Part shown: positions 24,675-32,514 of the stretch, piece by piece
How the letters are laid out: the number at the start of each line of letters is the position of its first letter
Numbering within the stretch: the stretch's first letter is position 1
Assembly (NCBI GenBank): GCA_023432855.1
Contig: JAEZEZ010000132.1
Coordinates: 1 to 37,550, forward strand
Direction of reading: 5' to 3'
Length of the DNA: 37,550 nt
Origin: Pseudomonadota bacterium
GTDB lineage: Bacteria; Pseudomonadota; Alphaproteobacteria; Caulobacterales; Caulobacteraceae
Made by a program: the position numbers and the translations under genes
The notes under the pieces: generated by a model
What the model was told of the DNA's origin: nothing
The model's database searches: none
The model's input: only the letters and a program-made list of their open reading frames with translations

Positions 24675-25828
24675 CGGGCGGGGGCCCCGGCCTTGGGCGC
24701 GGCGCCCTTGGCCGCGCCGGCGCCGGGCGCGCGGCCTGCGCCCGCTATCGTCACCGAGGCATTCGGCTGGATGCGGTTCAGGCCCGAGGCCACGACCCGG
24801 TCGCCGATTTCCAGCCCCTCGAGGATCTCCACGAAGCCCCCTTCGTTGGCGCCACGGCGAACGCTGACGCGCTGAGCGACCGCGCCCTTCTCGGGCTGCT
24901 GGACGATCTTGAAGGCGAAGGCGTTGTCGCCCTCGAACTGCACCGCCGCCTCGGGCGCGGAGGGGGCCATGCGCACGCCCTGGTCCACGGTCACGCGCAT
25001 CATCATGCCCGGCCGAAGCAGGCCCGAGGCGTTCGGGATTTCGGCGCGGGCGGTGATGGCCCGCGTGCGCTCGTCGACGCGGCTGTCGAGCAGGGCGATG
25101 CGCCCGGGGAAGGTCTGGTCGGGAAGCGCGTCGGCCCGGGCGGTGATGGTCAGCCCGGGACGCAGGGCGCCGAGGTAGCGCTCGGGGATCGGAAAATCGA
25201 CCCGGATTACGCTGACATCGTCGAGGGTGGCGATGGTGGCGCCCGGGCTGACGAGGGTTCCGGCGGTGACGTCGCTGAGCCCCACGACGCCCGCGAAGGG
25301 CGCGCGGATGACGCGGTCTCCTTGCCGGGCCTGGGCCGCGCGCAGCGAGGCGGCGGCGGTCTCATAGGCGGTCTGGGCCTGCTCGTACTGCACACGCGGC
25401 GCGATGCCCTTGTCGGCCAGCGTCTTCCAGCGATCGCGATCCTTCTCGGCCTGGGCCAGGTTGGCCCGAGCCTCGATGATCCCGGCCTCCTCCTCGTTGG
25501 CCTGAAGCTCGACCAGCGGCTGGCCCGCGCGCACGAACTGTCCGTCGCGGAACATGACCCGGCGGATCAGTTCGGTCGTCGACGAGGTCACGGTCAGCGA
25601 CCGGCGGCCCTTGGCGACGCCCAGCACTTCGATGCTGTCGGAGAACGGCCGCGCGGTCACCACCGCCTGCGCCACGACCTGCGCTCGCCCGCCGCCCGGG
25701 CCGCCCGGACCGCCCTCCTTCTCAGACTTGCCGAACGCCAGCTTGAGCCCCGCCGCGAGCACCATCAGCAACACCACGGCGATGGCGGCGGCCAGGAAGA
25801 AGTGCCGTTTGACGACCGTGCGCTGCAT
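24671..25828 (-). CDS. RND efflux periplasmic adaptor subunit (membrane fusion protein)
   Basis: A 385-residue HlyD/AcrA-type adaptor linking the permease to an outer-membrane channel. An N-terminal membrane anchor (FFLAAAIAVVLLMVLAAGLK, residues about 10-30) is followed by a Gly-rich segment. Then come a split lipoyl domain (FRDGQFVRAGQPLVELQANE and RVIRAPFAGVVGLSDVTAGT), a helical hairpin between its halves, and a beta-barrel domain (LDSRVDERTRAITARAEI). The lipoprotein Cys seen in AcrA is absent. It overlaps the permease gene by four bases. The 184-base region upstream has no regulator gene but carries a possible short reading frame. Confidence 0.95.
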   Translation of the reverse strand: MQRTVVKRHFFLAAAIAVVLLMVLAAGLKLAFGKSEKEGGPGGPGGGRAQVVAQAVVTARPFSDSIEVLGVAKGRRSLTVTSSTTELIRRVMFRDGQFVRAGQPLVELQANEEEAGIIEARANLAQAEKDRDRWKTLADKGIAPRVQYEQAQTAYETAAASLRAAQARQGDRVIRAPFAGVVGLSDVTAGTLVSPGATIATLDDVSVIRVDFPIPERYLGALRPGLTITARADALPDQTFPGRIALLDSRVDERTRAITARAEIPNASGLLRPGMMMRVTVDQGVRMAPSAPEAAVQFEGDNAFAFKIVQQPEKGAVAQRVSVRRGANEGGFVEILEGLEIGDRVVASGLNRIQPNASVTIAGAGRAPGAGAAKGAAPKAGAPAR

Positions 25829-25837
25829 CAGGCGGGA

Positions 25838-25921
25838 CTATCCTTGGTTCGGCGAGGGGACGCTGGGCTGGGCGTCCGTCAACCACAGAAAAATGACGAT
25901 GAACAGGCGGTTCAACGCCAT
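25838..25921 (-). CDS. Possible 27-codon leader peptide upstream of the RND pump
   Basis: On the minus strand an ATG at 25921 opens a 27-codon frame, MALNRLFIVIFLWLTDAQPS followed by seven more residues, with GGAAGGG about eight bases upstream. It stops nine bases before the adaptor start, and the AAGGA of the adaptor's ribosome binding site overlaps its last codons. The layout would allow translational coupling. It could equally be chance. Confidence 0.25.
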   Translation of the reverse strand: MALNRLFIVIFLWLTDAQPSVPSPNQG

Positions 25922-26012
25922 CGAGCGGCCCTTCCGTCGCAAACGCCGTTACGAAAGCGGGCGGGCTCCGGATTTCTCCCGGACCCGAAGGAAACCTTAC
26001 ATTTTCGTCATG

Positions 26013-26780
26013 TCAGGCGTCGTAGCCGGGCAGCTCCCGGTCGAGCCGGCGCAGCAGGCCCGGCCAGGCGAGGCCCGCCACGAACGGAAGGCCGGCGGCG
26101 CCCTGCTCGCGCACCTCCGCCTGGGCCGCTTCCGGCGCGATCAGAAGGTGCTCGCGTCCGGCGCTCATGGCCATGGTCTGCTGCAGGCAGGCCCGCTCCA
26201 GGAAGAACATGCCCAGCCAGGCCTCAGCGGCGGTGGCGCCGAGTGCCAGGGTCCCGTGATTGCGCAGCAGCATGAGCTTCTTGTCGCCGAGATCGGCGAC
26301 GATGCGTTCGCGCTCCTCCAGGTTCAGGGCGATGCCCTCATAGTCGTGGTAGGCAAGGTTCGGCAGCACCAGCAGCGCATGCTGGGACAGGGGCAGAAGC
26401 CCGTCGCGGTGAGCCGAGACCGCCACGCCCTGATCGGTGTGCAGGTGCATGACGAACAGCGCATCCTCGCGTGCGGCGTGGACCGCCGAGTGGATGGTGA
26501 AGCCCGCCGGGTTGATGAAGTTGCTGGTCTCCTGGACCACCCGCCCCTCAAGGTCGACCTTGATCAGGCACGAGGCCGTCATCTCCTCGAAATAGAAGCC
26601 GTACGGGTTGATGAGGAAATGATGCTCGGGCCCCGGCACGCGCGCCGAGATGTGGGTGAAGATCATGTCGTCCCACCCCATCAGCGCCACGGCGCGATAG
26701 AGGGCCGCGAGTTCGACGCGGGCTTTCCACTCGCCCTCGCTCACCTTGTCCTTCAAGGAAACCAGCGATCCGTCGGCCAT
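26013..26780 (-). CDS. Class II aldolase/adducin family protein
   Basis: A 255-residue protein of the class II aldolase/adducin fold, whose enzymes use a divalent metal (usually zinc) to cleave or epimerise sugar phosphates. The metal ligands are visible: HLHTD in the middle and RNHG later in the chain. The start segment WKARVELAALYRAVALMGWD and the phrase FTHISARVPGPEHHFLINPY fit the group of family members often found in alphaproteobacteria with no assigned substrate. No signal peptide. GGGAGA precedes the ATG. No sugar-metabolism gene is adjacent, so the pathway is not clear. Confidence 0.9.
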   Translation of the reverse strand: MADGSLVSLKDKVSEGEWKARVELAALYRAVALMGWDDMIFTHISARVPGPEHHFLINPYGFYFEEMTASCLIKVDLEGRVVQETSNFINPAGFTIHSAVHAAREDALFVMHLHTDQGVAVSAHRDGLLPLSQHALLVLPNLAYHDYEGIALNLEERERIVADLGDKKLMLLRNHGTLALGATAAEAWLGMFFLERACLQQTMAMSAGREHLLIAPEAAQAEVREQGAAGLPFVAGLAWPGLLRRLDRELPGYDA

Positions 26781-26883
26781 GGGCGTCTCCCTTTCGGGCG
26801 GACCGTCGCGCCTTGGGTGAACGCCGTCAAGATTGACGGGTCGTTAAGCTTGTTTTCACCCGTGGCGGCGAGGTTCGGATCAG

Positions 26884-26894
26884 GAATCCGAGTC
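26884..26894. promoter_or_regulatory. Paired GANTC sites in front of the first DUF2336 gene
   Basis: GAATC (26884-26888) and GAGTC (26890-26894) lie within 11 bases, immediately before the GGAGG ribosome binding site (26897-26901). The position in the leader suggests that CcrM methylation could affect expression; this is inference. Confidence 0.4.
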
Positions 26895-26907
26895 ACGGAG
26901 GCGGGCC

Positions 26908-28014
26908 TTGTCCACGGCCGTTCGAGCCCACGAGCTGATCAGCCTCGCCCGCAGCCGGGAGACGGCTGACCGCGAACGTCTGCTGATGGCGGTGACCGAC
27001 CTCTGCGACGGTTCGGCCGAGAGCCGGCGTCCGGAAGTCCAGGGATTGCTCGACAACGTGTTCATGGCCTTGGTGGTCGAGGCCGAACGGGACATTCGCT
27101 GCGCCCTTTCCGAGCGCCTGGCTGGCGCCGACTGGGCGCCCAAGGCCCTGATCAACGTACTGGCGCTCGACGAGATCGACATTGCGCGGCCGGTGATCGC
27201 CCGCAGCCCGCTGCTGCAGGACCAGGACCTGATCCGGCTGCTCATCGAGGCGACGATCGAGCACCAGATCGAGGTGGCCCGCCGCCCCGGACTGAGTGCG
27301 CGGGTCGTCGAGGCCGTGATCGACCGGGCCGAGCCCGCCGTGCTGACGGCGCTGGTCGGCAACCCCAGCGCCGAGATCACCGAAGGCGGCATGCGCCGCC
27401 TGGTGGAATCCTCGCGGCGGATCGCGGCCCTGCGCTCGCCTCTGGCCCGACACCCCAAGCTCACTCGCGCCCTGGCCGAACAGCTCTACGCCTGGGTCGG
27501 GCAGGCCCTGCGCTCGGCCATCGCCGACCGGTTCACCATCGACAGCGCCGCTCTCGACAAGGCGATCGCCGATGCGGTGACGGCGGCCCAGCGGGGCAGG
27601 ACCTGTGAGGAACGCCAGGTGCTGCTCAGTCGCGACGGTGAACGCGAGGAGATGGAGCGGCGCCTGATCGCCAAGCTGCGGGCCGCCAACCAGCTGCGGC
27701 CCGGCTACCTGGTCCGGGCGCTCAAGGAGCGGAAGCTCAGCCTGTTCGAGAACGCCCTGGCCATGCTGGGAGAGTTTTCGCTGGACGATGTAAAGGCCGC
27801 CGTGAACGCCGCTTCGCCCCAGCCGCTGGCGCTGGCCTGCGCGGCCGTGGGCATTGACCGGGTCGTGTTCCCGACGGTTCTTTCGCTGGTGCGCGAGCTC
27901 AACGGAGGGCGGCCCTACGGCGGCGACTCCGAACGTTCGGTGCTGGGCGCGTTCGGCGTCACGGGCGCCGCGGCCGCCGCGCACTTCCGCGAGGCGGTGG
28001 CCGTCGCTTGCTGA
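26908..28014 (+). CDS. DUF2336 domain-containing protein (first copy)
   Basis: A 368-residue, nearly all-helical cytoplasmic protein of the alphaproteobacterial family DUF2336, whose function is not established. It reads as a series of HEAT-like helical repeats, with the family pattern ALINVLALDEIDIARPVIAR, then LLQDQDLIRLL, then ALVGNPSAEITEGGMRRLVE. No catalytic motif, membrane helix or signal peptide is seen. The start codon is TTG at 26908: GGAGG lies six bases upstream and no better start fits. It is followed by nadK after 45 bases on the same strand. A second DUF2336 gene (minus strand) lies 1.4 kb away, so the pair brackets nadK and an Hpt gene. Confidence 0.88.
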   Translation: MSTAVRAHELISLARSRETADRERLLMAVTDLCDGSAESRRPEVQGLLDNVFMALVVEAERDIRCALSERLAGADWAPKALINVLALDEIDIARPVIARSPLLQDQDLIRLLIEATIEHQIEVARRPGLSARVVEAVIDRAEPAVLTALVGNPSAEITEGGMRRLVESSRRIAALRSPLARHPKLTRALAEQLYAWVGQALRSAIADRFTIDSAALDKAIADAVTAAQRGRTCEERQVLLSRDGEREEMERRLIAKLRAANQLRPGYLVRALKERKLSLFENALAMLGEFSLDDVKAAVNAASPQPLALACAAVGIDRVVFPTVLSLVRELNGGRPYGGDSERSVLGAFGVTGAAAAAHFREAVAVAC

Positions 28015-28059
28015 CGAAGGGTTTGACAACCCTGTGGTTCGGCGGTCGAACCTAGGTCG

Positions 28060-28836
28060 ATGACCGCCGCTCGCCCTCTCCGCCTCTGCTTCGTCGCCAC
28101 CGACCGCCCCCAGGCCCAGCAGGCCCTCGAACGGCTGACCCAGCGCTACGGCGACCATGGCCCCGAGGCCTGCGACGTGGTCGTCGCGCTGGGCGGCGAC
28201 GGGCTGATGCTCGAGACGCTCCATCGCCACCTCGACCAGGACAAGCCCATCTACGGCATGAACCGCGGCTCGGTGGGCTTCCTCATGAACGACTACGCCG
28301 AGGACGGCCTGCTGGAGCGCATCGCCTCGGCCCAGCGCGCCACCATCCACCCCCTCGAGATGATCGCCCTCACCGCCGCCGGCGAGACGCTGACGGCGCT
28401 GGCGATCAACGAGGTGTCGATGCTGCGGCAGACTCGGCAGACGGCCAAGCTGCGGATCTCCGTGGACGGCAAGGTTCGCCTTCCCGAGCTCTTCTGCGAC
28501 GGAGCCCTGGTGGCGACGGCGGCGGGTTCCACCGCCTACAACCTGTCGGCCCACGGACCGATCATCCCCTTCGGCGCCCAGGTGCTGGCGCTTACGCCGA
28601 TCAGCGCCTTCCGGCCCCGGCGCTGGCGCGGCGCCCTCCTGCCTCACACCGCAAGAGTGACGCTGGAGGTGCTGGAGCCAGAGAAGCGCCCGGTCAGCGC
28701 CACCGCCGACAGCTACGAGGTGCGCGACGTCTCCCGCGTCGACATCCGGGAGCGGCGGGACAAGACCCTGACCATGCTGTTCGACGCCGACCGCAGCTTC
28801 GAGGAACGCGTGCTGATCGAACAGTTTTCAGCCTAG
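28060..28836 (+). CDS. nadK: NAD kinase
   Basis: Phosphorylates NAD to NADP, the only known route to NADP, in the cytoplasm. The 258-residue protein has the GGDG motif at residues 45-48, the NE pair at 117-118 (INEVS), and the Gly-rich DGALVATAAGSTAYNLSAHG region that binds NAD; all are intact. Length is usual for alphaproteobacterial NadK. A TTGACA lies at 28023-28028, but no convincing -10 element follows at the right distance, and the Shine-Dalgarno before the ATG is weak. It probably shares a transcript with the DUF2336 gene 45 bases upstream. Its place between DUF2336 and an Hpt gene is unusual for a metabolic gene. Confidence 0.97.
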   Translation: MTAARPLRLCFVATDRPQAQQALERLTQRYGDHGPEACDVVVALGGDGLMLETLHRHLDQDKPIYGMNRGSVGFLMNDYAEDGLLERIASAQRATIHPLEMIALTAAGETLTALAINEVSMLRQTRQTAKLRISVDGKVRLPELFCDGALVATAAGSTAYNLSAHGPIIPFGAQVLALTPISAFRPRRWRGALLPHTARVTLEVLEPEKRPVSATADSYEVRDVSRVDIRERRDKTLTMLFDADRSFEERVLIEQFSA

Positions 28837-28918
28837 CCGTTACGAGTTCTTAAGCGGGTCGGGTGGACGATGTCCCCTGGCGACGACCATTTGCACGGTC
28901 GCTCCGGAGGATAACCCA

Positions 28919-29410
28919 GTGAACAAGCCGTCGGGCGCACAACTTATCCAGCCGCCGAACACCCTGCGCCTGAAAGTGGGCGGGGGGCGTTTCGGAGGGA
29001 TCGATTCCGCGGCCCTGGCCAAGGCGGAAGCGGCGCTCCAGAACCTGTCCTCACAGTTCGACGAGTGGCTGAACGACGAAGTCGTCAAGCTGGACGCCGC
29101 CCGCGCGGACATCCAGGCGGAAGGCTACACGCCCGCGACGGCCGAAGGCCTTTACCTGCGCGCGCACGACATGAAGGGCCTCGGCGGCACCTACGGCTTC
29201 CCGCTGATCACCCGCGTCGCCGCATCCCTGTGCAAGATGACCGACCACGACAATGTGCGCATGAAGGCGCCGCTGTTCCTGATCGACGCGCACATCGACG
29301 CCATCAAGGCGATCGTCCGCGACCAGATCCGCGATGAGGAACACCCGGTCGGCACGGCGCTGGCCGCCGAACTCGAGCGCAAGGTCGCCGAACACCTCGC
29401 CTCGCTCTAG
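28919..29410 (+). CDS. Histidine phosphotransfer (Hpt) domain protein
   Basis: A 163-residue protein with one Hpt domain, expected to receive and pass on a phosphoryl group in a multistep phosphorelay. The phosphorylated His is His83 in LRAHDMKGLGGTYG, with the usual Lys three residues later. The domain is a four-helix bundle from about residue 30 to the end; the first 28 residues look flexible. The start is GTG at 28919, with GGAGG eight bases upstream. It converges on the second DUF2336 gene. A hybrid histidine kinase 1.3 kb away, also on the plus strand, could be its donor; this is inferred from proximity only. Confidence 0.88.
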   Translation: MNKPSGAQLIQPPNTLRLKVGGGRFGGIDSAALAKAEAALQNLSSQFDEWLNDEVVKLDAARADIQAEGYTPATAEGLYLRAHDMKGLGGTYGFPLITRVAASLCKMTDHDNVRMKAPLFLIDAHIDAIKAIVRDQIRDEEHPVGTALAAELERKVAEHLASL

Positions 29411-29432
29411 GTTGACTGGGTAAATCGACCGC

Positions 29433-30572
29433 TCAGGCCGCGTTGGCCTGGGGCGCATCCTGCGCCGGCGCGCGGTCGAGCCGCTCCAGCAGATAGGCGA
29501 CATCGTCCTTGGCGGCGTACGGCTGCGCTGTCAGGAAGCGCTGGATCATGCGCTCCTGGAATCGCTCCATGTCGCGATAGCCGCCATCGAACTGCAGCGA
29601 CCGGTAGGCGTCGACCCCGGCGCGGAACGCCGCAAACAGGCGCGACGGCAATCCGGCCCGATCGTAGATTGCCCTGAGTCCGAGCGGCCCTGCGTCGTGA
29701 ATCATCAGCCACGTGCGCTGGTGAGCGATCCCGGACAGTTCGGCGACGGCATGCTCGAAGAAGATCATCTGGCCGCGCCCCAGCGCGCGCAGCAGCAGTG
29801 ACGGGGTCAGCCGCCGGTTACGGGCCAGGTGGGCCACGAAGGCCGGCATGTCGGTGGTGGCGGCAGCCTGCTCGACCAGATCGACGGTGGCGCGCTCGCG
29901 CGCTGCCGAGGCGAGCTCCAGCGCCGTTTCCGGGCGCAGGGCGTGACGCGAGACAAGGTGATCACGCACGCTGTCGCTGACCAGCTTGACCAGGCGCTCG
30001 GACACGGAGACGGGGAGAACGGCGCGGTAGGCGAGCGCCCGGGTTACGCCTTCCGAGTGGCCGAACCGGTCGACCACGGCGCCCAGCGTCCTGTCCTCGA
30101 ACGTCGCATTGTCATTGGCGCAGGCGGTCCTGACCGCCTCTTCAGCCCCGAACTCGACAATGGCGGCGGTCACGACGGGCGAAAGCCGCTCGCGGCTGGC
30201 GACGGCCACCTGCCGCGCCTCGGAGCCGGCGCGGACGATCTCGGCCAGGTCCTGGTCGGTAAAGGCAGGCGACCAGTTGATCACCGGAAGCGCCACGCTC
30301 TCGACGTCGCGGGCGAGCCTCAGCGCCGCGTCGCGCGGCAGCAGCGGCGAAGCCTTCAGCGTCACCGCAAGCGCGCGGCGGACGAGTTCGGCGGCGTCAT
30401 GGGCGAGCACCCGGATGATGTCCTGGGCGGCCTGGCGGTCCTCGTCGCTCAGCGCCGCCTTTTCCATGGTCCGGCACAGCTTGTGGGCCGCGGCGGCGCG
30501 CTCGTCGGGGCTGTCGCCTTTCACCAGGCGGCGGATGTCGACTTCGGTCAGTCGGGCGCGCGCGGGCGTCAT
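29433..30572 (-). CDS. DUF2336 domain-containing protein (second copy)
   Basis: A 379-residue all-helical protein of the DUF2336 family. Family-like stretches include VALPVINWSPAFTDQDLAEI, the segment LARNRRLTPSLLLRALGRGQ, and FFEHAVAELSG, matching the position of LFENALAMLGEF in the first copy. Overall similarity to that copy is low by eye, so they are old paralogs and not a recent duplication. The ATG at 30572 is used; an in-frame TTG at 30605 would add eleven residues, and neither has a strong Shine-Dalgarno. It is divergent from the hybrid histidine kinase over 131 bases and converges on the Hpt gene. Confidence 0.87.
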   Translation of the reverse strand: MTPARARLTEVDIRRLVKGDSPDERAAAAHKLCRTMEKAALSDEDRQAAQDIIRVLAHDAAELVRRALAVTLKASPLLPRDAALRLARDVESVALPVINWSPAFTDQDLAEIVRAGSEARQVAVASRERLSPVVTAAIVEFGAEEAVRTACANDNATFEDRTLGAVVDRFGHSEGVTRALAYRAVLPVSVSERLVKLVSDSVRDHLVSRHALRPETALELASAARERATVDLVEQAAATTDMPAFVAHLARNRRLTPSLLLRALGRGQMIFFEHAVAELSGIAHQRTWLMIHDAGPLGLRAIYDRAGLPSRLFAAFRAGVDAYRSLQFDGGYRDMERFQERMIQRFLTAQPYAAKDDVAYLLERLDRAPAQDAPQANAA

Positions 30573-30703
30573 GCTCGGTCTCGCGGTGTGGACGTCCCAC
30601 GACAATGGTTCGTCAACCCTAACGAAGCTTTACCCTTCTCTCCTGTGGAAAGGCTTACGCGTCGTAACCCTGCGGCAACTCTACAGGCCGTAGGATCGCG
30701 GCC

Positions 30704-32512
30704 ATGTCGCACGCCGCCACACCCGCGCCCCAGCCCAAGCTGCGAACCCTGGCCGAGATCGAACGCGCCATCGCGCGCCAGGCCCTGGACGCACAGGTGC
30801 GCATGCTGCCCTACGCCTTGGCCTTCTTCGGCCTCTGCCTGCCGGTGTTTGCGGCCACGGCGGCCTATGCGCCCAACGCCGTGCAGTTGCTCATCTGCCT
30901 GGGCGTGTACGGCTTCAACTGGGCCGTCTTCTACGGCATCGTCGACTGGTTGAAGCGCGAACCCGAGGCGGCCAACGATCTCAAGCGCCGCACGGCCATG
31001 CAGATCGGCGGCGGCCTGCTGTGGGCGATCGCGGTGCTGCAGACCTCCTACTTCGCCGTCGCCGCCGGACCCTACGCGGAAACCCTGCTGGTTCTCTGTG
31101 CAGGCGCTGCCGCCGGCGTCATCTTCTTCTCGTCCCCTTCGCTGCCCAGCCTCCTGCTGGTAGGCCCCGTGGCCGCGGCCGGGCCGATCATCGGCCTGCG
31201 CAGCAATCCCGCGACCGAGTGGACCGGACTCCTGGTGCTCTGCGGCAGCGCGCTGGCCCTGGCGCTGGCCCTGATCCTGAACCGTCACCTGCGCGAGCAC
31301 TTCACGCTCAACCTCGAGCGCGAGGGCCTGATCGAGGACCGGGAGCTGGCCCTGCGGGAAGCCCGGCGGCTGGCCAAGTCGAAGTCCGACATCGTCGCCA
31401 CCCTGTCGCATGAGATCCGCAACGGCCTGTCGGGCGTCGCCCACGTGCTCGCCGGCGCGCTCGGCGCGGGCTCGCGCGGAGCGCCCTCGCGCGAGCAGCT
31501 GAAGGCCGCCCTGCATGCGGCGCGCGACCTCGTCGACGTGCTGGACGCGACCCTGGATTCCGAAACCGCCGACTCCGGGCGCCTGGTGGTCACCCCCCGC
31601 GCGGTGGACGCCGGACGGCTGGTCCAGGACATGGTGTTGCTGCATCGCCCGACGGCCTCGGCCAAGGGCCTCGAGATCATCGCCCACGTCGACCCGGGCG
31701 CCGCCACCGGCGCCGTGATGGCCGACGGCGCCCGCCTGCGGCAGATCCTTAACAACCTCGTCGGCAACGCGGTGAAGTACACCCTGCGCGGCCGCATCGA
31801 GGTCCGCGCCGTGCTGGCCGAACCCGACAGGGTCCGCTTCGAAGTGGCCGATACCGGCCCGGGCCTGTCGGCGGACGAGCTGGCCCAGGCCTTCGAACCC
31901 TTCACCCGCGTGTCGCGCACCGGGGCGGGCATTCCCGGGGCGGGCCTCGGCCTTTCGCTCTCGCGCAGCCTGGCCGCTCTCATGGGCGGAGAGCTGGCGG
32001 CCGAAAGTGCGCCGGGCGTCGGCAGCCGCTTCCAGCTGACCCTGCCCTTCGATCCAGCGGCCGTCGCCGCCCATGCGAACGAGACCGCCATGGAGGCGCC
32101 CGTCCAGGCCCTGCGCGTCCTCGTCGCCGAGGACGACGCGCTGAACGCCGCCATGCTCCGGGCGGTCCTGGAACAGCTGGGCCACCGCGTGCTGCACGCC
32201 CAGGACGGCCGCCGTGCGCTCGAACTGCTCAAGGTCAGCGAAGTCGACCTGGTGATGCTCGACGGCCGCATGCCCGTCATGGACGGCCCCGCCTGCGCCC
32301 GCGCCATCCGCAGTCTTGAGGGCGCCGCGGCCCGGCTTCCCATTGTGGCCGTCATCGGCGGCGACGTGGACGAGGCCCAGACCATGACCGACGCCGGCGC
32401 CGACGCGGTGCTGCGCAAGCCGGTGACCGTCTCCGCGGTCGCCCGGGCGGTCGCCGACGCCGCGTCCGCCGATCGCAAGCGCGATGCGGACGACCAGCGC
32501 GCCGTGGCCTGA
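30704..32512 (+). CDS. Membrane hybrid histidine kinase with C-terminal receiver domain
   Basis: A 602-residue sensor. About six hydrophobic helices fill residues 35-195, with only short loops, so sensing is probably within or at the membrane. A coiled-coil link leads to the HisKA domain with phospho-acceptor His236 in TLSHEIRNGLSGV (Asn follows Arg where many kinases have Thr-Pro). The ATPase domain has the N-box RQILNNLVGNAVKYT, ADTGPGLS (G1) and GAGLGLSLS (G2). The receiver begins near residue 470, with acidic Asp477/Asp478, phospho-acceptor Asp520 in MLDGRMPVMDG, and Lys572. The conserved Ser/Thr of receivers is replaced by Ile551. No response regulator with an output domain is adjacent; an Hpt gene is 1.3 kb upstream. 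Confidence 0.95.
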   Translation: MSHAATPAPQPKLRTLAEIERAIARQALDAQVRMLPYALAFFGLCLPVFAATAAYAPNAVQLLICLGVYGFNWAVFYGIVDWLKREPEAANDLKRRTAMQIGGGLLWAIAVLQTSYFAVAAGPYAETLLVLCAGAAAGVIFFSSPSLPSLLLVGPVAAAGPIIGLRSNPATEWTGLLVLCGSALALALALILNRHLREHFTLNLEREGLIEDRELALREARRLAKSKSDIVATLSHEIRNGLSGVAHVLAGALGAGSRGAPSREQLKAALHAARDLVDVLDATLDSETADSGRLVVTPRAVDAGRLVQDMVLLHRPTASAKGLEIIAHVDPGAATGAVMADGARLRQILNNLVGNAVKYTLRGRIEVRAVLAEPDRVRFEVADTGPGLSADELAQAFEPFTRVSRTGAGIPGAGLGLSLSRSLAALMGGELAAESAPGVGSRFQLTLPFDPAAVAAHANETAMEAPVQALRVLVAEDDALNAAMLRAVLEQLGHRVLHAQDGRRALELLKVSEVDLVMLDGRMPVMDGPACARAIRSLEGAAARLPIVAVIGGDVDEAQTMTDAGADAVLRKPVTVSAVARAVADAASADRKRDADDQRAVA

Positions 32513-32514
32513 CG

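Noticed and set aside
28023..28051. Promoter for nadK (TTGACA at 28023)
   Set aside because: The -35-like element is exact, but no reasonable -10 sequence is found 16-18 bases downstream, and the start codon is too close.
30569..32197. 542-residue open frame on the minus strand opposite the hybrid kinase
   Set aside because: The opposite strand has all kinase and receiver motifs; the antisense translation is low-complexity His/Gln/Gly/Arg.
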